Assembly: GCA_963678215.1 (NCBI GenBank)
Contig: OY782758.1
Location: 2,356,001 to 2,420,000 of the forward strand
From: Thiobius zoothamnicola
GTDB taxonomy: Bacteria; Pseudomonadota; Gammaproteobacteria; Chromatiales; Chromatiaceae
Length of the DNA: 64,000 nucleotides
Direction: 5' to 3'
The translations under genes and the position numbers were made by a program. Below, in pieces: positions 42,331 through 50,892 of the stretch; within the stretch, counting starts at the first letter, position 1, and each line of letters starts with the position of its first letter. Under the pieces are notes generated by a model. The model did no database searches. It was not told the origin of the DNA and saw nothing but the letters and a program-made list of their open reading frames with translations.

Positions 42331-42522
42331 ATGATGATGACTCATGCAGCCAGACAGGATCGTACGCGCGTCATAGAAGTCAAACGGGCTGATCTGCCGT
42401 TAAGTTGCCCACGCCCTGGAGAGGAGGTGTGGAATATGCATCCACGCGTTTATTTGCCGATTGAAAAAACCGGTGAGGCCGTTTGTCCCTATTGCGGCGC
42501 TAAATATCGTCTGGTTGATTAG
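42331..42522 (+). CDS. Zinc-finger domain protein (CHCC type)
   Basis: A 61-63-residue protein whose C-terminal half has the zf-CHCC pattern: LPLSCPRPGEEVWNMHPRVYL, then AVCPYCGAKYRLVD, giving Cys, His, Cys, Cys ligands. It is commonly found beside ilvE and waaF in gammaproteobacteria and resembles the NDUFS6 zinc finger; its role is unknown. Three consecutive ATG codons follow AGGAGA, so the exact start is uncertain by one or two residues. Confidence 0.85.
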   Translation: MMMTHAARQDRTRVIEVKRADLPLSCPRPGEEVWNMHPRVYLPIEKTGEAVCPYCGAKYRLVD

Positions 42523-42533
42523 ATACCGCATTG

Positions 42534-43544
42534 ATGTCGCCACGCATATTGATCATCGGCCCATCCTGGGTTGGCGATATGGTGATGGCGCAAAGCTTGT
42601 TTAAAGCGTTAAAGCAGCATCAGCCTGGTGCTGAAATTGATGTGGTTGCGCCGACTTGGAGTTCGCCATTGTTGGCGCGTATGCCGGAAGTCAGTCAGGC
42701 CATCCGCTTGCCTTTACGGCATGGCGAATTGGGGTTGGGAAAACGTTGGCGTTTGGGACGAAGCTTACGGGGCCGGTATGATCAGGCCATTGTGCTGCCG
42801 AATGCCTGGAAATCCGCGTTGGTGCCTTATGCGGCGCGTATCCCTAAGCGCACCGGATGGTTAGGGGAGCATCGTTATGGCGTGCTGAATGACTGGCGGC
42901 GTTTGGATAAAAAGCGTTTACCCATGATGGCGCAGCGTTTTACGGCCTTGGCCCACCCAGCATTGCAAGATGCGCCGCCGGACATCATGCCGCCTGAGTT
43001 GGTGGTTCGACCGCAGGATGTCCAGGTGGCGATGCATCGGCATGCTTTGCATCAATCCGCGCATGATCGCTTATTGGTTTTATGTCCTGGTGCTGAATAT
43101 GGTTCAGCCAAGCGTTGGCCGACAGCTTCATTCGCGGTGTTGGCGACGCTTTATCTGGATCAAGGTTGGCAGGTTTGGTTGTTTGGATCCCGTAAAGACC
43201 AAACGACGTGTGCCGAAATAAACCACTTGTGCACCGGGAGATGTGTTGACCTGAGCGGTAAGACAAGTTTGGCGGAGGCGGTCGATTTAATATCACTGGC
43301 GGAGGCGGTGGTCACTAATGACTCTGGTCTGATGCATATCGCTGCTGCTTTGCATCGCCCTCTGGTTGCCATTTATGGCTCCACTGATCCGACTTTTACG
43401 CCACCGCTGAATGAACGGCATACCGTCATTCGGTTGGATTTGCCATGCAGTCCCTGTTTCGCCCGAGAGTGCCCATTGGGTCATTTGGCTTGTTTACAGC
43501 AAATTCCCGTCAATCAAGTGGCCGAAGCATTGCATCGTGTCTGA
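42534..43544 (+). CDS. waaF: ADP-heptose:LPS heptosyltransferase II
   Basis: GT9-family enzyme adding the second heptose of the LPS inner core, cytoplasmic face of the inner membrane. The 336-residue protein starts SPRILIIGPSWVGDMVMAQS. It carries VVAPTWSSPLLARMPEV, AIVLPNAWKSALVPYAARI, the donor-binding region CPGAEYGSAKRWPTASFAVL, VTNDSGLMHIAAALHRPLVA and IYGSTDPTFTPPLN. The ATG at 42534 is preferred to the TTG three bases upstream. It overlaps waaC by 8 bp. Confidence 0.93.
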   Translation: MSPRILIIGPSWVGDMVMAQSLFKALKQHQPGAEIDVVAPTWSSPLLARMPEVSQAIRLPLRHGELGLGKRWRLGRSLRGRYDQAIVLPNAWKSALVPYAARIPKRTGWLGEHRYGVLNDWRRLDKKRLPMMAQRFTALAHPALQDAPPDIMPPELVVRPQDVQVAMHRHALHQSAHDRLLVLCPGAEYGSAKRWPTASFAVLATLYLDQGWQVWLFGSRKDQTTCAEINHLCTGRCVDLSGKTSLAEAVDLISLAEAVVTNDSGLMHIAAALHRPLVAIYGSTDPTFTPPLNERHTVIRLDLPCSPCFARECPLGHLACLQQIPVNQVAEALHRV

Positions 43545-44562
43545 GAAACGTATTTTGATTGTCAAAACCTCTTCATTGGGGGATTTGATTCACACATTTC
43601 CTGCCTTGACGGATGCCGCCGCCGCATGGCCGGAAGTCCAGTTTGACTGGTTAGTGGATGCCAGCTTTGGTGAAGTTCCGGGTTGGCACCCAGGCGTCAA
43701 TCAAGTTATCCAAATTGATCTCAGGCGTTGGCGTCGGCAGGGTATTTTGACGGCTTGGCGTCAATGGCGGGACTTTTCACCCCGCTTGCGTCAGACGCAT
43801 TATGATTTGATCATTGATGCGCAAGGCCTGTTAAAAAGCGCTGTGCTGGCGGCGCGCGCTAAAGGGTTGGCTGTGGGCTATGATCGAAAATCCCTACGTG
43901 AACCAATCGCCAGACTGTTTTATCGCCAAGGCTATGACGTGTCACGCGCCTGGCATGCGATCCAGCGCACGAGACATTTGTTCGCTCAAGCTCTCGATTA
44001 TGCGATGGATGAGCGTGAAATGGATTATGGCTTGCGATTCACGCGCGATGGCGTTGGCGAGCAGGTGTTGTTACTGCACGGTTCGACCTGGCCTAGCAAG
44101 CTTTGGCCGGAGATTTATTGGGCGGAATTGGCGGATTTGATTCATCAATCCGGTTTCCGTCCGTGCTTAACCTGGTATGCGCCAGAAGAGCGTTTGCGAG
44201 CGGAGCGGATCCTGCGTCTGGCGGGTACTGGAACTTTGCTGCCACGCTTGTCGTTAACTCAAATGGCGCAATGCTTGGCGCAGTCGGCGGGCGTCGTTGG
44301 CGTGGACTCTGGTTTGGCGCATTTGGCGGCGGCGATCAGCGTTCCGGCGATCACTTTGTATGGGCCGACCAGCGCCAAGTTGACCGGGGCCATGGGGCAG
44401 CATCAGAGAAACCTGTCGTCGATTTTTCAGTGCGCGCCTTGTTTGCGGCGTGAGTGTCGCTATCAAGGCGATAGTCAGGTGAAACCAGCCTGTTATGCTG
44501 AATTAACTCCGCCATCGGTTTGGCGAGCGTTGCGATGTCAAATGGAGCGGATTCCAACATGA
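43537..44562 (+). CDS. waaC: LPS heptosyltransferase I
   Basis: GT9-family enzyme adding the first L-glycero-D-manno-heptose to Kdo2-lipid A. The 341-residue protein starts SEKRILIVKTSSLGDLIHTF. Family parts: DWLVDASFGEVPGWHPGVNQ, YDLIIDAQGLLKSAVLAARA, LLLHGSTWPSKLWPEIYWAE, GVVGVDSGLAHLAAAISVPA and ITLYGPTSAKLTGAMGQHQ. The start is a GTG overlapping the end of waaF; a longer frame back to 43411 would lie entirely inside waaF. It overlaps the next glycosyltransferase by 4 bp (ATGA). Confidence 0.93.
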   Translation: MSEKRILIVKTSSLGDLIHTFPALTDAAAAWPEVQFDWLVDASFGEVPGWHPGVNQVIQIDLRRWRRQGILTAWRQWRDFSPRLRQTHYDLIIDAQGLLKSAVLAARAKGLAVGYDRKSLREPIARLFYRQGYDVSRAWHAIQRTRHLFAQALDYAMDEREMDYGLRFTRDGVGEQVLLLHGSTWPSKLWPEIYWAELADLIHQSGFRPCLTWYAPEERLRAERILRLAGTGTLLPRLSLTQMAQCLAQSAGVVGVDSGLAHLAAAISVPAITLYGPTSAKLTGAMGQHQRNLSSIFQCAPCLRRECRYQGDSQVKPACYAELTPPSVWRALRCQMERIPT

Positions 44563-45308
44563 GTGAGCCAGTTTCCGTTGTTATCATCGCTTATAACGAA
44601 GCAGTACGTTTGTCTGCTTGTTTGCGTAGCGTGAAATTCGCTGACGAGATTGTCTTGGTGGATTCAGGTAGTACCGATGGTACGGTGGAGTTGGCCGAGT
44701 CACAAGGTTGCCGCGTGGTGCGGCAGACCTGGTTGGGATTTGGCCGACAAAAACAATTTGCCGTGCAGCAGGCGTCCCATGACTGGGTGCTGTGTCTGGA
44801 TGCGGATGAACGGGTATCCACCGAGTTGCGAACCAATATCCTCAAGCTGTTAGCACAGCCGCCTTTACGGAAAGCGTATCGCATGCCGCGTTGTAACTAT
44901 TTTATGGGACGCTGGCTGCGGCATGGCGAAGGTTATCCGGATCCGGTATTGCGGTTATTTGATCGCCGTTATGCGGCCTGGAGCGATGATCCTGTGCATG
45001 AAAAAGTCTTAACGGCGATGCCGTTGGGTGAATTGAATGGCGATTTATTGCATGAGTCGCAAGATACCTTGGATCATTATTTGGCTAAGCAAAACTGCTA
45101 TACAACATTACAAGCTGAGTGGCTCCACCAACAGAGCGTGACGGTTAGCGCCGCGAAAATTATTTTCAGCCCGGCTTTCCGGTTTATCAAAATGTATGTT
45201 TTCCGCTTGGGTTTTCTGGATGGTGTGCCGGGTCTGATACATATCCTGATTGGTTGTTGGAATAGCGCGATGAAATACGCCAAGTTATATGGACTTTCCA
45301 GAGCCTGA
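44559..45308 (+). CDS. Family 2 glycosyltransferase (WaaE-like, LPS core)
   Basis: A 249-residue GT-A enzyme: VSVVIIAYNEAVRLSACL, DEIVLVDSGSTDGTVELAE, and the donor-metal motif VLCLDADERVSTELR (DAD). It continues with PVLRLFDRRYAAWSDDPVHE and a hydrophobic C-terminal segment (FRLGFLDGVPGLIHILIG) that may be membrane-associated. This matches the beta-1,4-glucosyltransferase WaaE/KdtX type that decorates heptose I. The position between waaC and waaQ supports an inner-core role. The substrate is inferred. Confidence 0.85.
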   Translation: MSEPVSVVIIAYNEAVRLSACLRSVKFADEIVLVDSGSTDGTVELAESQGCRVVRQTWLGFGRQKQFAVQQASHDWVLCLDADERVSTELRTNILKLLAQPPLRKAYRMPRCNYFMGRWLRHGEGYPDPVLRLFDRRYAAWSDDPVHEKVLTAMPLGELNGDLLHESQDTLDHYLAKQNCYTTLQAEWLHQQSVTVSAAKIIFSPAFRFIKMYVFRLGFLDGVPGLIHILIGCWNSAMKYAKLYGLSRA

Positions 45309-45309
45309 T

Positions 45310-46443
45310 ATGTCGGCGTTGTTGGCGAATATCAACCGGGTACTGGTGATTAAACTACGCCATCACGGCGACGTGTTATTAAGTTCGCCCGTTTTCCAGG
45401 TCTTGAAGAATCATTATCCTCATCTTGAGATTGACGCTTTGATTTATCAGGATACTGCGGCTATGTTGTCGCGCCACCCAGCGATAAATCAGATTTTCTT
45501 TATCGATAAAAATTGGAAGCAGCAGGGCAATCTTGCCTTACTGCAAAAGGAATGGCGGCTGGCTAAGCAATTAAAAGCCCGCCGCTATGACTTGGCGATA
45601 CATTTGACCGAGAATTGGCGCGGCGCATGGTTGGCCAGATTATTGAAACCGAAATATGCTGTCGTGCGCCGATACCCCAGACGCCGTTCAAGTTGGTGGT
45701 TGCACAGCTTCAGCCATCATTATTCAGCGCCAGGCGGCAACCAACGGCATATGGTTGAAATACATCTGGATGCATTACGGCATTTGGGTTTGCACCCAGC
45801 ACAACCTGAACGCCGGTTGGTTTTAGTGCCGGGTTTGGAGGCAGAGCAAAGCCTCCAAGCCAAGACAGGCGTCATCGAGCAACCGTTGATTGTCATCCAC
45901 CCGACTTCGCGCTGGTTTTTTAAATGCTGGAATGCCAACAAAGTGGCTGAAGTGGCCGATCATTTTGCCAATCAAGGTTATTTGGTGGCTTTGACCGCTG
46001 CGCCGGAAGCCAGAGAGATGGAAATGGCTGAGCGGATTCTCAATGCCGTGCGGCTGCCGGTCATGGATCTTGCTGGTCAGCTTACCCTTAAGGAATTGGC
46101 GGCCTTGATCCAACAGGCCAAATTATTGATCGGCGTGGATTCAGCGCCGATGCATATGGCGTCTGCTTTACAAACGCCAACGGTCGCTTTGTTTGGGCCG
46201 AGTGGCGAACATGAATGGGGGCCGTGGATGAATCCGGCGCGCATCATCACAACGCAACATGCCTGCCGTCCTTGTGGACAGGATGGGTGCGGCAACAGCA
46301 AAGTGAGTGATTGTTTGATGGAAATAGAAACGGATGCTGTGGTGAAAGCCGCTGTGGAATTATTGTCGGATGATGAAGGGGCTTTGCGGACGCATGCCAA
46401 GCGCATGTCAATAGAAATGGCTTCCATCTGGCCGGTGTCATGA
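45310..46443 (+). CDS. waaQ: LPS heptosyltransferase III-like (GT9)
   Basis: Third GT9 enzyme of the cluster, 377 residues, probably adding heptose III or another core sugar. It begins NINRVLVIKLRHHGDVLLSS (the WaaQ-specific RHHGDVLL pattern). Later parts: YDLAIHLTENWRGAWLARLL, VIHPTSRWFFKCWNANKVAE, LIGVDSAPMHMASALQTPTV and ALFGPSGEHEWGPW, with cysteine-rich ACRPCGQDGCGNSKVSDC. I use the ATG at 45310, one base after the preceding stop; an ATG at 45289 would overlap it. Confidence 0.9.
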   Translation: MSALLANINRVLVIKLRHHGDVLLSSPVFQVLKNHYPHLEIDALIYQDTAAMLSRHPAINQIFFIDKNWKQQGNLALLQKEWRLAKQLKARRYDLAIHLTENWRGAWLARLLKPKYAVVRRYPRRRSSWWLHSFSHHYSAPGGNQRHMVEIHLDALRHLGLHPAQPERRLVLVPGLEAEQSLQAKTGVIEQPLIVIHPTSRWFFKCWNANKVAEVADHFANQGYLVALTAAPEAREMEMAERILNAVRLPVMDLAGQLTLKELAALIQQAKLLIGVDSAPMHMASALQTPTVALFGPSGEHEWGPWMNPARIITTQHACRPCGQDGCGNSKVSDCLMEIETDAVVKAAVELLSDDEGALRTHAKRMSIEMASIWPVS

Positions 46444-46476
46444 CGCGATCACGTTTAACCAACTTTTTATCTTTTT

Positions 46477-47223
46477 ATGTCTGAAAAAACTCAGTGGATT
46501 GGTGGTCTTCACCCGGTGCGTACCTTGTTGAAACATGGTGCGGATCGGATTGGCGAATTATGTGTTGATGTGAAACGGCGAGGACGCCGCTTACAAAGTG
46601 TGTTGAGTGAGGCAAAACGACAAGGCGTACCCATTCGTGAGGTGGATCAGCGGGAATTAGCGCGCTTGGTGGGTGGTATGAATCACCAGGGCGTGGCCGC
46701 CAGTACGTTGCTGCCTGCGCCGGGTGGCGAGTCTGCATTGGATGAATTGCTGCCTAGTCTCTTGGAACCGCCTTTTTTGCTGGTATTGGACGGCGTTACA
46801 GATCCGCATAATTTGGGGGCCTGTTTACGTTCAGCGGATGCGGTTGGTGCGCATGCGGTGATTGCGCCGCGCGATAAATCGGTTGGCTTGACGCCGACAG
46901 TCTGTAAAGTCGCCAGTGGCGCGGTTGAGGCCGTACCTTTTATCCAGGTGACGAATCTGGCACGCACCTTACGTCATTTGCAAAATCATCATCATATTTT
47001 TATCTATGGGTTAGCGGATCAGGCGGAGCAAAGTCTTTATCAGGCTGATTTGACAGGCCCACTTGCGCTGGTTATGGGTTCGGAGGGTGATGGTTTGCGT
47101 CGTTTGACCCGTGAGTCTTGCGATACGTTGCTTGCTTTGCCCATGTGCGGGGTCGTGGAAAGTTTGAATGTTTCAGTCGCCAGTGGGGTTTGTTTGTACG
47201 AAGCGCGACGGCAGCGAACATAA
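46477..47223 (+). CDS. rlmB: 23S rRNA (guanosine-2'-O)-methyltransferase RlmB
   Basis: SPOUT-class enzyme methylating G2251 in the peptidyl-transferase P loop. The 248-residue protein has the N-terminal substrate-binding domain (WIGGLHPVRTLLKH) and the C-terminal trefoil-knot domain with LVLDGVTDPHNLGACLRSAD, SGAVEAVPFIQVTNLA, VMGSEGDGLRRLTRESCD and PMCGVVESLNVSVASG, which are motifs 1-3 of SpoU enzymes. It lies 33 bp after waaQ on the same strand. Confidence 0.94.
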   Translation: MSEKTQWIGGLHPVRTLLKHGADRIGELCVDVKRRGRRLQSVLSEAKRQGVPIREVDQRELARLVGGMNHQGVAASTLLPAPGGESALDELLPSLLEPPFLLVLDGVTDPHNLGACLRSADAVGAHAVIAPRDKSVGLTPTVCKVASGAVEAVPFIQVTNLARTLRHLQNHHHIFIYGLADQAEQSLYQADLTGPLALVMGSEGDGLRRLTRESCDTLLALPMCGVVESLNVSVASGVCLYEARRQRT

Positions 47224-47312
47224 GCCTTTGTATTCAGGCTCCGGCTGGCACCTGGAAAAAAGCATGGGTATGTTCTATATTCATAAATACCTATTTTTTA
47301 TAAGGAATCATC

Positions 47313-50039
47313 ATGCAATCCGTTACTGTCAAGACATGGGTATTGGCTTGCTTACTGTATAGTTTGGCCATGGTTCAGACGCAGGCCGCGCCGAATAATT
47401 TTATCGATAACCCCGGTGCTGAAAGCGGCCTTTCATCCTGGAGCACATTTGGCGGTGGCCCGGCGTTGCAGCTTTCAGGCGTGGCCCATACTGGCGCGCA
47501 AAGCTTTCTGCTGGGTGGCCGCACTCAGTTTTACCACGGCCCCAGCTACGATATTAAACCTTTGATTGATGGCGGCCAGTTGATTCCGGGGCAGCGTTAT
47601 CAGGTTTCTGTCTGGGTGCGGCATATGGATGCCAATGCACAGACGTTGTATCTGAACGTGAAAAAAGTGGACGGTTCCGGCACGGATTACCACACCATCG
47701 AAAAACGTACTGCACCAACCGGCGTCTGGACTGAAATCAGTGGTTTCTATGTGCCTGAAATCCATGGCGCTCTGTCTAACTTGACGTTGTATGTGGTCAG
47801 TAGCAACGGCGCGACCTTCGATTTTTACAGCGATGATTTTTTCCTTGGCGAGGTCGAGGATTACGATCCGCCAATGAGCAGTAACGCGCATGATTTTGTG
47901 CGCGCCAGCGGTCGCAATCTGGTGGTTGGCGCGGACAATGAGGTTATTTTATTCAATGGTTTGAATGTCACTGTCCCGGTGGATGCGTCAGATGGCGCTG
48001 AAGATGTCTGGAATACCAAGGCCATTTCAGCACGCGATTTCCAAAACATCCGTTCCATCGGTTTCAATGCGGTGCGTCTGCATATGAATTACAAAAGCTT
48101 TGAAGATGACGATGTTCCCGGTGTGTTCAAAGCGGACGGTTGGCGTTGGTTGGATCGCGCCGTTGCGCTGGCGAAAGAGGCGGGTCTGTATCTGATGCTG
48201 GATATGCATGGGCCGCAGGGTGGTTACCAAAGTGACAAAACACCTGGTTTCCCGGCTTTTTGGGACGGTTCGGGCGATGTGCCGAACACGGCTAATCAGG
48301 ATCGGTTGATTGCGCTGTGGCGGGCGATCGCCGCGCGTTATCAGCATGAACCCGCAATTCTGGGTTACGACCTGATTAATGAGCCGCGTCCGCATCACAG
48401 CGAAGAATGGTATGCCTATGCGGAACAAATCATTGCTGCGATCCGCCAGGTGGATAGCCAGCATTTGATTGTGGTTGAAGTGCCGTTGATCTCAAATTAC
48501 ACCATCCGGCTGGTGAATGATGCGAATGTCATGTATGACTCGCACTTTTATTCACCCTGGGCTTATGCAACCCAGTATTCGACGCATTATGGCAATGCTG
48601 GAGAACGTTGGGGTCAATATGATTCGCCGGATAACCCGTTGGGTTCGTCTTTCAACAAGCATTATTTGCGCGACTATTTCCAGGGAGACATTCTGGATTT
48701 CACCATTGCCAATAATGTGCCAACGGATGTGGGTGAATATGGCGTTGTGCATGAGGCTTTCCCGCAGGATGTGAATGCGCTTGGCTGGATTGATGATATC
48801 CACGCCATTTTGGATGGTGACAATCATGGCGGTATGCGCGCCAGTCGATTCTACTTCTCGTATCAGGGTGGTCCTTTCGGGATTTATCCCAATTGGTCTG
48901 GTTTCCATGCGCAAGACATCGCGGCTAACCAACCCTTGAAGGATTATTGGATCAATTATTTGGCTGATGATAGTACGCCGCCTGACCCAACTCCGGATCC
49001 TGAGTCGGATACGGTCGCGCCGGTCATTAGCTTGCTGGGTGGCAATCCTGTTAATCTCATTGAGGGTGATGACTATATAGAGGCGGGTGCCATCGCCAGT
49101 GATGATGTGGATGGTGACCTGACCAGCCAAATCCTAGTCACCGGTTCAGTTGATACGGGTGCTGTCGGTCGTTATGCGATCCGTTACAACGTGACTGATG
49201 CGGCGGGCAATGCGGCGAATGAAGTCACCCGCACGATTAATGTTGCCGCCATTGAACCGCCGCCTACTGAAGCGCAGGCCGATCTGCGCATCCGCTTCCG
49301 CAAGACTTATCCCTCTGGCGATCTGGAAATTGGACGTGCGGTTGGTTATGAGGTGATCACCGACAACGATGGTGGTGATACTGCGGTGGGTACGGTACTG
49401 ACTTTGACGGTACCGGCGGGAACGACTTGGCAATCCGGCAGTGCTGGCTGCGCGTTGAGTGGTAACCAGGTCATTTGTGATTTAGGCGACATCGGTAATG
49501 ATCAGCAGCGTACGCGCAATATTTACGTGAATGCGATGCAGGCGGGTGATTTCACGGTAACTGCCGCATCGACCTCAACGACTGCTGATCCGAATCTGAC
49601 CAATCACCAAGCCAGCATCACCCTCCAGGTGATGGGTGATGAGACGGAAGGATCCGAAGAACCACCAGTTAATGGTGACAATGCCGATTTGCGTTTGACC
49701 CTGCGTAAGACTTACCCATCCGCGCCGACATTGGGACGGGCGGTTGGTTATGAAGTAAAAACCTTCAATGATGGCCCGGATGGTGCAGCCAATACAGTCA
49801 CCCGCCTGGCGGTTCCAACGGGTACGGAATGGGTATCGGGTTCTCGCGGGTGCGCTATGGAAGGCAGCGAAGTGGTATGCGTCTTGGGTGATATTCCGAA
49901 TGGAAGCCGTCGTACACGCAATATCTATGTCCGTCCGGTTAATGCAGGGGATTTCATTGCCACTGCCAGTACGGACTCGGATGTTACTGATCGTCATGCG
50001 GCGAATAATCAGGTTTCGTTATCCATCAATATTCAGTAA
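47313..50039 (+). CDS. Secreted multidomain glycoside hydrolase family 5 (cellulase-type)
   Basis: A 908-residue exported enzyme for beta-linked polysaccharide. Signal peptide about 1-25 (cleavage after QTQA). Residues 26-175 form a CBM4/9-like carbohydrate-binding domain (NFIDNPGAESGLSSWSTFGG). Residues 190-560 are the GH5 barrel: IRSIGFNAVRLHMNYKSFED, LMLDMHGPQGGYQ, acid/base Glu357 in YDLINEPRPHH, nucleophile Glu475 in TDVGEYGVVHE. A Pro-rich linker (STPPDPTPDPESD) leads to a DUF5011/HYR-type Ig domain (about 570-650) and two DUF11-like repeats (about 655-770 and 795-905). AAGGA precedes the ATG by 7 bases. Downstream of rlmB but probably separately expressed. Exact polysaccharide unknown. 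Confidence 0.88.
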   Translation: MQSVTVKTWVLACLLYSLAMVQTQAAPNNFIDNPGAESGLSSWSTFGGGPALQLSGVAHTGAQSFLLGGRTQFYHGPSYDIKPLIDGGQLIPGQRYQVSVWVRHMDANAQTLYLNVKKVDGSGTDYHTIEKRTAPTGVWTEISGFYVPEIHGALSNLTLYVVSSNGATFDFYSDDFFLGEVEDYDPPMSSNAHDFVRASGRNLVVGADNEVILFNGLNVTVPVDASDGAEDVWNTKAISARDFQNIRSIGFNAVRLHMNYKSFEDDDVPGVFKADGWRWLDRAVALAKEAGLYLMLDMHGPQGGYQSDKTPGFPAFWDGSGDVPNTANQDRLIALWRAIAARYQHEPAILGYDLINEPRPHHSEEWYAYAEQIIAAIRQVDSQHLIVVEVPLISNYTIRLVNDANVMYDSHFYSPWAYATQYSTHYGNAGERWGQYDSPDNPLGSSFNKHYLRDYFQGDILDFTIANNVPTDVGEYGVVHEAFPQDVNALGWIDDIHAILDGDNHGGMRASRFYFSYQGGPFGIYPNWSGFHAQDIAANQPLKDYWINYLADDSTPPDPTPDPESDTVAPVISLLGGNPVNLIEGDDYIEAGAIASDDVDGDLTSQILVTGSVDTGAVGRYAIRYNVTDAAGNAANEVTRTINVAAIEPPPTEAQADLRIRFRKTYPSGDLEIGRAVGYEVITDNDGGDTAVGTVLTLTVPAGTTWQSGSAGCALSGNQVICDLGDIGNDQQRTRNIYVNAMQAGDFTVTAASTSTTADPNLTNHQASITLQVMGDETEGSEEPPVNGDNADLRLTLRKTYPSAPTLGRAVGYEVKTFNDGPDGAANTVTRLAVPTGTEWVSGSRGCAMEGSEVVCVLGDIPNGSRRTRNIYVRPVNAGDFIATASTDSDVTDRHAANNQVSLSINIQ

Positions 50040-50146
50040 ATTAGCTAGTGCTTGAATTCCGCCCTGGATTCCATATCGGGCGGGATGGCTGGCATCGTGA
50101 AAATTGAAACTGGAAAGATAACGCAAAAAACCGACAGGAGGTTTAT

Positions 50147-50602
50147 ATGTTAGTCCGCGATATTATGACCCATTCCCCGAGAACGGTATCTCCGGATGCC
50201 AAGATGCAGGAAGTGGCTTCAGTGATGTGTTTGTACCGGATTCCAGCTCTACCAGTGGTCGATGAAGACGGTAAATTGGTGGGTAATGTGTCTGAAATGG
50301 ATGTATTGAAGAATTTGTTCCCCTCCATGGAAGATATTATGGAAGGCGGCGCTGTGCTGGAAATCGAAAAGATGATACCGAATTATGCGGCTTCCATGCA
50401 GCAGCGCGTGAGTTCAATCATGGTGAAAACCCCGGTTTCCGTGTCGCCGGAACAGCATGTGCTTAAAGCAGCCGCCAAGATGACCAGTCGCCGTTTCCGA
50501 CGTATTCCGGTTACTGACCAGGATGGCAAGTTAGTGGGCGTAATGAGCCTCGGCGATCTGCATAAGGCTATTTTCCATTCTTATCTGTCTTCCAGCGAGT
50601 GA
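50147..50602 (+). CDS. Two-CBS-domain protein
   Basis: A 151-residue cytoplasmic protein consisting of a CBS pair: first repeat MTHSPRTVSPDAKMQEVASV through IPALPVVDEDGKLVGNVSEM, second repeat MVKTPVSVSPEQHVLKAAAK through FRRIPVTDQDGKLVGVMSLG. Such modules bind adenosyl ligands and regulate partners, but nothing here indicates which. A strong AGGAGG precedes the ATG by 7 bases. Not in an obvious operon. Confidence 0.9.
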   Translation: MLVRDIMTHSPRTVSPDAKMQEVASVMCLYRIPALPVVDEDGKLVGNVSEMDVLKNLFPSMEDIMEGGAVLEIEKMIPNYAASMQQRVSSIMVKTPVSVSPEQHVLKAAAKMTSRRFRRIPVTDQDGKLVGVMSLGDLHKAIFHSYLSSSE

Positions 50603-50699
50603 AGTGATTGCGCTTGGCCGAGTGTCGGGGGATTTCCCTGGGGCTGCATTCACCTCAAATCCTTTGTTGGAGCCAGTGTTTGCACCGTTGATCAAACAA

Positions 50700-50719
50700 C
50701 CATCGGCTAAAGCCGGTGG
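50700..50719 (+). terminator. Possible terminator after the CBS gene
   Basis: CCATCGGC, loop TAAA, GCCGGTGG form an 8-bp stem with one G-U, followed by GTTTG, a weak T tail. It lies 97 bp after the CBS stop, in the 290-bp gap before the convergent metH. Confidence 0.35.
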
Positions 50720-50892
50720 GTTTGAATAATGGATTAAAATCTTGGATACGTATTGACCAAACGATGCGTATTAATCCGGCTTTATAACGTCTCTCCTATA
50801 CCGCCTCATGACCTCATTCCTACCAATCTCCGGCGGTGTGCTGATGATTTGCTGACCACCTTTCGGAGCGATAGGGAACGAGGCCCTGTTCA

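Noticed and set aside
48552..49997. Antisense frames opposite the GH5 tail
   Set aside because: They are Ile/Arg/Thr-rich mirror images of repetitive coding sequence and lack ribosome binding sites.
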